A stretch of 64,000 nt of DNA, taken from assembly GCA_964557545.1 (NCBI GenBank), contig CAZLAK010000004.1:1-64000 (forward strand). Direction: 5' to 3'. The notes below the pieces were generated by a model. That model worked only from the letters and a program-made list of their open reading frames with translations, was not told the origin of the DNA and did no database searches. Below, piece after piece: positions 60,068-64,000 of this stretch. The translations under genes were made by a program, and so were the position numbers. The DNA comes from CAZLAK01 sp964557545 (GTDB lineage: Bacteria > Bacillota > Desulfotomaculia > Desulfotomaculales > Pelotomaculaceae). Positions within the stretch are counted from its first letter, which is position 1. Each line of letters starts with the position of its first letter.

Positions 60068-61581
60068 CGGGTTCTGCTCACCTGGCCCAAAAGAAAATTT
60101 TTGACCTCGAGGGCCATTTCTTCCTTCTTTATGCTCTTGGGGTGTAAGACGGGTTTTTTGTCCAGTTCATTTAAGGCCGGCGGCACTTGGGTGCCGGTAG
60201 CCTGGGCTAAGAGGGTTAAAAGCTCGAACTCGCTCTTGCCGGCTGTTTTTTCTTCTCCTAAGACGGCTTTGGCCACGCTGGCGTTGAACTTGAAAGGGCT
60301 GGCCGTGGAGGCCACCACTGCTTTGGTGTTGTCGCCGGCAGCCCGGCGGTACTTCTCGGCAACGCACAGGCCGACGGCCGTGTGGGGGTCGGCAATGTAA
60401 CCGGTGGCAGTGTACACTTTACGGATGGTGTCCAGCGTTTCGGCGTCGGTGGCGGAGTCCGCCCAGAAGGCAGAGGCGATCACCTCGTATGTGCCGGCAT
60501 CCACCCGGTATACACCGCCGCCCCCAAGCTCCTCCATCCAGCTTTTAACTTTTTGGCCGTCGCGCCCGCTGGCGTGGTAAACCAGGCGCTCGGCGTTGCT
60601 GGAGATGAGGATGTCCATGGACGGTGAGATGGTGCGGTAGAACTGGCGGCGCCGGTCGTAAGTGCCCGTGCGGATGAAATCTACCAGCACATTGTTGGTG
60701 TTAGCGGCCAAGACCAGTTTTTTCACCGGCAGGCCCATTTCTTTAGCGTAAAAAGCAGCCAGTATGTTGCCGAAGTTGCCCGTGGGGACCACGTAGACGA
60801 CTTCTTCGCCGGGTTCTATTTCGCCGGCGGTCATAAGATCGGCGTAAGCCGAGAAGTAGTAGACGATCTGCGGGGCAAGGCGGCCCCAGTTGATAGAGTT
60901 GGCCGAGGAAAGCACAAAACCGTACTTCTTGAGTTCAGCGTTAAAAACGGTATCGCCAAATATCTCTTTTACCCCCGTCTGGGCGTCGTCAAAGTTGCCC
61001 TGCACGGCTATCACTGCCAGGTTGCCGCCTTCCTGGGTGACCATCTGCAGTTTCTGCACTTCACTTACGCCTTTTTCCGGGTAGAAGACGGCTATTACCG
61101 TGCCGGGCACGTCTTTGAAGCCTTCTAAGGCGGCCTTGCCCGTATCGCCGGAGGTGGCCACCAGGATGGCGATGGTGGCGTCTTCCCCGGTTTTTTGAGC
61201 TGCCCTGGTCAGGAGGTGGGGCATGAGCTGCAGGGCCATGTCCTTAAAGGCCAGGGTCGGCCCGTGCCAGAGCTCCAGTGCGTAAAGGCCCGGCGCAATT
61301 TTCTGCACCGGGGCCACCGCCGGGTGGTCAAACTTTTGGCCGCCGTAAGCCAGCCCGGCGCAAGTGGCAAGCTCGTCTTCGGTAAAATCGTCGAGGTAGG
61401 CGCGCAAAATTTCCACCGCACGCGCCCGGTAATCTTTTTGGGCCAGGGCGGCGATTTGCGCCGTGCTTAATGTGACAAACTTTTCCGGTACAAAGAGCCC
61501 CCGATCCGGGGCAAGCCCCAGTACAATGGCTCTTGACGCCGTCACCTTTTCACTAAAACCCCTGGTGCTTTCGTAAAGCAT
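60064..61581 (-). CDS. thrC: Threonine synthase
   Basis: PLP enzyme converting O-phosphohomoserine to threonine. About 505 aa, the long fungal/E. coli-type class. The N-terminal LYESTRGFSEKVTASRAI, the PLP lysine in GPTLAFKDMALQLMPHLL, and SGDTGKAALEGF (phosphate site) are visible, as is VPTGNFGNILAAFYAKEMGLP. ATG 61581 (MLYESTRG) lies 11 bases after AAGGGGA; ATG 61590 is too close to it. No hom or thrB is adjacent. Confidence 0.92.
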   Translation of the reverse strand: MLYESTRGFSEKVTASRAIVLGLAPDRGLFVPEKFVTLSTAQIAALAQKDYRARAVEILRAYLDDFTEDELATCAGLAYGGQKFDHPAVAPVQKIAPGLYALELWHGPTLAFKDMALQLMPHLLTRAAQKTGEDATIAILVATSGDTGKAALEGFKDVPGTVIAVFYPEKGVSEVQKLQMVTQEGGNLAVIAVQGNFDDAQTGVKEIFGDTVFNAELKKYGFVLSSANSINWGRLAPQIVYYFSAYADLMTAGEIEPGEEVVYVVPTGNFGNILAAFYAKEMGLPVKKLVLAANTNNVLVDFIRTGTYDRRRQFYRTISPSMDILISSNAERLVYHASGRDGQKVKSWMEELGGGGVYRVDAGTYEVIASAFWADSATDAETLDTIRKVYTATGYIADPHTAVGLCVAEKYRRAAGDNTKAVVASTASPFKFNASVAKAVLGEEKTAGKSEFELLTLLAQATGTQVPPALNELDKKPVLHPKSIKKEEMALEVKNFLLGQVSRTR

Positions 61582-61746
61582 ACACGCCATTTCCCCTTTC
61601 ACGACTAGCTAAAAATATTAAACAATATATGCGGGCGCCCGTCAAAAAAAAAAAAAAAAAAATGAGTGCCGGTTTATTTTTTCCAGGAAACTGGGAAAAA
61701 TAGAGGTTGAGTCAGTCCTTAATTTTTGTATTTTGTGGTGATTTAA

Positions 61747-62784
61747 GTGGCAATTAAAAAAAGCTCGGGCACGGCACTGGTAAAAAAGAGCCTGGCGAGC
61801 GCCTTAACCGGCTGGCAAAAAAGGCGTAAGCGGGGCGAGTTTTTGCGCTACTGCCGCCAAAAACCGCCTGAGGACAGCGTGAGCGCGCTGGGAAAATGCC
61901 TGGATCTTTTAGCTTTTCTCCTGGCAGTCTGGCCGCTGTGCTTTTTTATTTTACTGTGGCTAAAAGTTGGCATCCTGGCCTCTGCGGCCTTATCCGCGCT
62001 GGCAGCCGCTATACTTTTGGTGCTGGCCCGGCGCGCGCAGAGGCTGGCCGGCGAGAAAAGAGAGCGGCGGCGGCAGCTGTGGCACACAAGCCAGGGTTTT
62101 GTCCAAAAACTTTTAGAGATGGACCCGCAAAAAGAGTTTCCAGGCGCGGTGCGGATGCTCTTATCAGAATTGCCAGGCTATGAGGAGAGGGCAGAAACAA
62201 AAACCAAAGCGCCAAAGGGCGAGGAAAAAAATGCCGGCGGGCCTGTTGACCTGCTGTTTGCCCGGCACGGGGAGCCGGTAGTGGTCCGCTGCCTGCACGC
62301 CGGCGGCGGTGAGGTCGGTCCCGGTGAAGTGGAGGATTTTTTGCGGGCTCTGGGCCGGGCAGGAGTATCTTCTGGCGTGCTGGCAACGGCAGGCACTTTT
62401 AGCCCGGGTGCCCTTTGGGCATTAAAGGCGGCCGCGGGCAGGGGTTTTAAGCTGGCGGCCGCCGACTGCTGGAGGCTTTTTGAGCTGGCCGGACGGGCAG
62501 GGGATGACTGTGCGGTCAAAACAGGTGCTCTGGATACAGCGGGGCAGGAGCCTGGCGGATTTTGCAACTTTAAGGGCGTTTCCCGGATAATGGAAGGGGG
62601 GCGCCGGCAGGCTAGGACCCACTTGGCGTGCGGCCTTTTCCTGCTGGCCGCAGGCGGGTATTTTTGGGGCAGTTCGCTCACAGCCGCCGCTTACCTGACC
62701 GCAGCTTTCGTTAATTTCTTTTTGGCCGCCTGCCAGCTGGCGCGCGCCCGTGCCGCAGAAAACAGTATTCTGGATGACTGGTAA
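61747..62784 (+). CDS. Membrane protein with degenerate Mrr-type nuclease domain
   Basis: 345 aa. A basic N-terminus (about 1-50) precedes two close helices (about 52-93; LDLLAFLLAVWPLCFFILLW). A Mrr/restriction-endonuclease-like domain spans about 155-255 (GGPVDLLFARHGEPVVVRCL, SGVLATAGTFSPGALWALKAA, GFKLAAADCWRLFEL). Two further helices close the protein (about 295-335). In active Mrr folds D...QxK is expected; here the second strand reads VVVRCLH, so the Gln and Lys are missing. It is probably not a nuclease. GTG 61747 follows no strong site. It overlaps or abuts the next gene. Confidence 0.7.
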   Translation: MAIKKSSGTALVKKSLASALTGWQKRRKRGEFLRYCRQKPPEDSVSALGKCLDLLAFLLAVWPLCFFILLWLKVGILASAALSALAAAILLVLARRAQRLAGEKRERRRQLWHTSQGFVQKLLEMDPQKEFPGAVRMLLSELPGYEERAETKTKAPKGEEKNAGGPVDLLFARHGEPVVVRCLHAGGGEVGPGEVEDFLRALGRAGVSSGVLATAGTFSPGALWALKAAAGRGFKLAAADCWRLFELAGRAGDDCAVKTGALDTAGQEPGGFCNFKGVSRIMEGGRRQARTHLACGLFLLAAGGYFWGSSLTAAAYLTAAFVNFFLAACQLARARAAENSILDDW

Positions 62785-63595
62785 AAAGTATGATATTATA
62801 GAAAATGCTACGGCAAAATTTGGACAAAGAGAGGCTTTAGCTGTCTTGAAGGGGTACCGGCAGTGGTTTTTGGGGCTGGTAAAGCGGGCGATTTACGACT
62901 ATGCCATGATTAAAGACGGCGACCGGGTGACGGTGGGCATTTCCGGCGGCAAGGACAGCATTTCACTCCTGCACGCTCTCTGGCTTATTTCCCGCACCAC
63001 CCCGCTCGTATTTGATCTGGAAGCAATTTATATAGACTTGGGTTTTGGCATGGACGCTGCCGCGCTGGAGTCAGCCTGCCGGGAGCGGGGCATCCCCTTT
63101 CACACCGTTAAAACCGAAATCGGCAAAGTGGCCACAGAGTCTTTGGGGCGCGGCGGCCCCTGTGCTCTGTGCGCTCACTTGCGGCGCGGGGCCCTCAACA
63201 ACGCGGCCAAAGAGCTTGGCTGCAGTGTGGTGGCTTTAGGCCACCACCTGGACGACGCCATAGAAACTTTTTTTATGAGCCTTTTCTACAACGGCCAGTT
63301 CCGGACCTTTGCACCTCTCACCTACCTCGACCGCGCTAACCTCACCATGATCAGGCCCCTTGTCTACTTAACTGCTGAGGACGTAAGTTACTGGGCAAAA
63401 ACGGAAAACCTGCCCGTGCTGCCCAACCCCTGTCCGGCCAGCGGCCGGACGAAGAGGGAAGAGGCCCGTCAATTGGTCGGGGAGCTCGCCGCTCGCTACC
63501 CGGACTTAAGACTTCGCTTCTTAAACGCTTTTAAAACCCTTGACCCCCGCAACCTGTGGCCCGCACCCCTGCCCAAAAAGCGAGGTGAAATATAA
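62774..63595 (+). CDS. TtcA-like tRNA thiolation enzyme (PP-loop ATPase)
   Basis: A 273-aa adenylating enzyme of the TtcA/TtuA type that puts sulfur on tRNA bases. The PP-loop is VGISGGKDSISLLHAL (about residue 58). The cluster-binding CxxC is GPCALCAHLRRGAL, with a third Cys in PNPCPASG. VALGHHLDDAIETFFMSLFYNG is the family signature. The start is uncertain: ATG 62774 has no good site, and TTG 62848 (after GAGAGG) would remove 24 residues. It overlaps the Mrr-like gene end by 11 bp and ends 1 bp before the Sir2 gene. Confidence 0.88.
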   Translation: MTGKKYDIIENATAKFGQREALAVLKGYRQWFLGLVKRAIYDYAMIKDGDRVTVGISGGKDSISLLHALWLISRTTPLVFDLEAIYIDLGFGMDAAALESACRERGIPFHTVKTEIGKVATESLGRGGPCALCAHLRRGALNNAAKELGCSVVALGHHLDDAIETFFMSLFYNGQFRTFAPLTYLDRANLTMIRPLVYLTAEDVSYWAKTENLPVLPNPCPASGRTKREEARQLVGELAARYPDLRLRFLNAFKTLDPRNLWPAPLPKKRGEI

Positions 63596-63596
63596 T

Positions 63597-64000
63597 ATGG
63601 ATTACGAAAGCGCTGTCCGCCGCGCCGCCGAACTTATCAAAAGCTCAAAGCGCACGTTTGCCCTTACGGGGGCCGGTATCAGCACCGAAAGCGGCATACC
63701 CGATTTCAGAAGCCCCGGGACGGGGCTTTGGAGCAGGATGGACCCGGTGAAGGTGGCGTCAGTATCTGCCTTTTTAAGCGACCCGGCGGCCTTTTACCGC
63801 TCTTTTGCTGAACTCTGGTCCGGTTACACTAAGGCTGAGCCCAATGCCGCCCACTACGCCCTGGCCCGCTTGGAGAAAGAGGGCAGGCTTTTGGGCGTGA
63901 TCACGCAAAATATAGACGGACTGCACATAAAGGCTGGATCTTCTGTGGTGTGGGAGGTGCACGGCAACCTGCGAAAGTGCCGGTGCCTTTCCTGTAACCA
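63597..64000 (+). CDS. Sir2-type NAD-dependent protein deacylase, 3' end outside window
   Basis: 134 residues are visible from ATG 63597. NAD-binding marks are FALTGAGISTESGIPDFRSPGTGLW and TQNIDGLHIKAG, and the catalytic His lies in VWEVHGNLRKCRCLSCN, which also begins the zinc site (CxxC). It would remove acetyl groups with NAD, producing O-acetyl-ADP-ribose. It follows the TtcA-like gene by 1 bp with GAGGTGA upstream. Acetyl-CoA synthetase and a macro-domain protein, both in the window, are plausible functional partners by family knowledge only. Confidence 0.94.
   Translation, partial: MDYESAVRRAAELIKSSKRTFALTGAGISTESGIPDFRSPGTGLWSRMDPVKVASVSAFLSDPAAFYRSFAELWSGYTKAEPNAAHYALARLEKEGRLLGVITQNIDGLHIKAGSSVVWEVHGNLRKCRCLSCN

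Overview
The window reads as a draft chromosome segment (one 100-N gap at 12762-12861) from an anaerobic, spore-forming, probably thermophilic member of the Firmicutes (Clostridia/Peptococcales-like). Pointers are CotF-type spore coat genes, T-box and TPP leaders, a CtsR-type operator, many TTG/GTG starts behind strong GGAGG sites, HdrDE-like and nitrogenase-assembly gene remnants, and a selenocysteine system. Genus cannot be fixed from sequence alone. No tRNA, rRNA, CRISPR array or insertion sequence was recognised. The only gene-free stretch over 300 bases is the T-box leader at 25230-25729.

Layout. 1-6100 is a decaying region: the tail of a P-loop ATPase gene, an HdrD-like gene interrupted by an in-frame amber codon, a truncated HdrE/NarI-like gene, an intact asnB with a probable attenuator, then a fossil in which a NifN-like fragment, the NifB C-terminus and a second copy of the ATPase tail are fused. 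6249-12761 is a cyclic-di-GMP block: a Cache-PAS-GAF-GAF-HD-GYP sensor, a receiver-GGDEF protein whose receiver has Asn in place of the phospho-accepting Asp, a FIST sensor and a GGDEF-HD-GYP protein cut by the gap. 12966-14808 is an ECF sigma factor with a zinc-finger/DUF4349 anti-sigma factor. 14997-15218 is a short Nfu-type Fe-S scaffold gene with UGA at the second cysteine of its CxxC motif. 15287-19598 carries a stalk-domain protein, acetyl-CoA synthetase, coat proteins and a CBS-ACT protein. 19875-24084 is a CtsR-type heat-shock block (hsp20, DnaJ-like, clpB), followed by a DUF362 ferredoxin.

25312-29111 is aromatic amino acid synthesis (T-box(Phe)-pheA, DAHP synthase-chorismate mutase fusion, tyrA). 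29172-33672 is TPP riboswitch-thiSGHEC, followed by a macro-domain gene. 34448-38072 is an arsenic/redox block (acr3, thioredoxin-like, permease, arsR, and a frameshifted small redox protein). 38311-40900 is the selenium block selD(Sec)-yedE-yedF, then a metallo-beta-lactamase-fold hydrolase. 42206-44426 is a LytS/LytR pair behind a possible attenuator. 44559-47706 is acpS-nnrE/D-alr. 47722-54567 is an ArgR-type argCJBDFG operon without argH. 54710-64000 is mixed: a soluble Rossmann-MCP fusion, carbonic anhydrase, NlpC/P60 lipoprotein, HD-GYP protein, two unknown proteins, Nudix, thrC, a membrane protein with a degenerate Mrr domain, a TtcA-like enzyme and a Sir2 gene running off the end.

The most interesting signal is the likely selenoprotein Nfu. 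The same window holds a Sec-type selD with a good SECIS hairpin and the selenium genes yedE/yedF, so UGA decoding is expected in this organism. Several single-base lesions (A7 and C7 runs, one TAG) could be real decay or draft sequencing errors.
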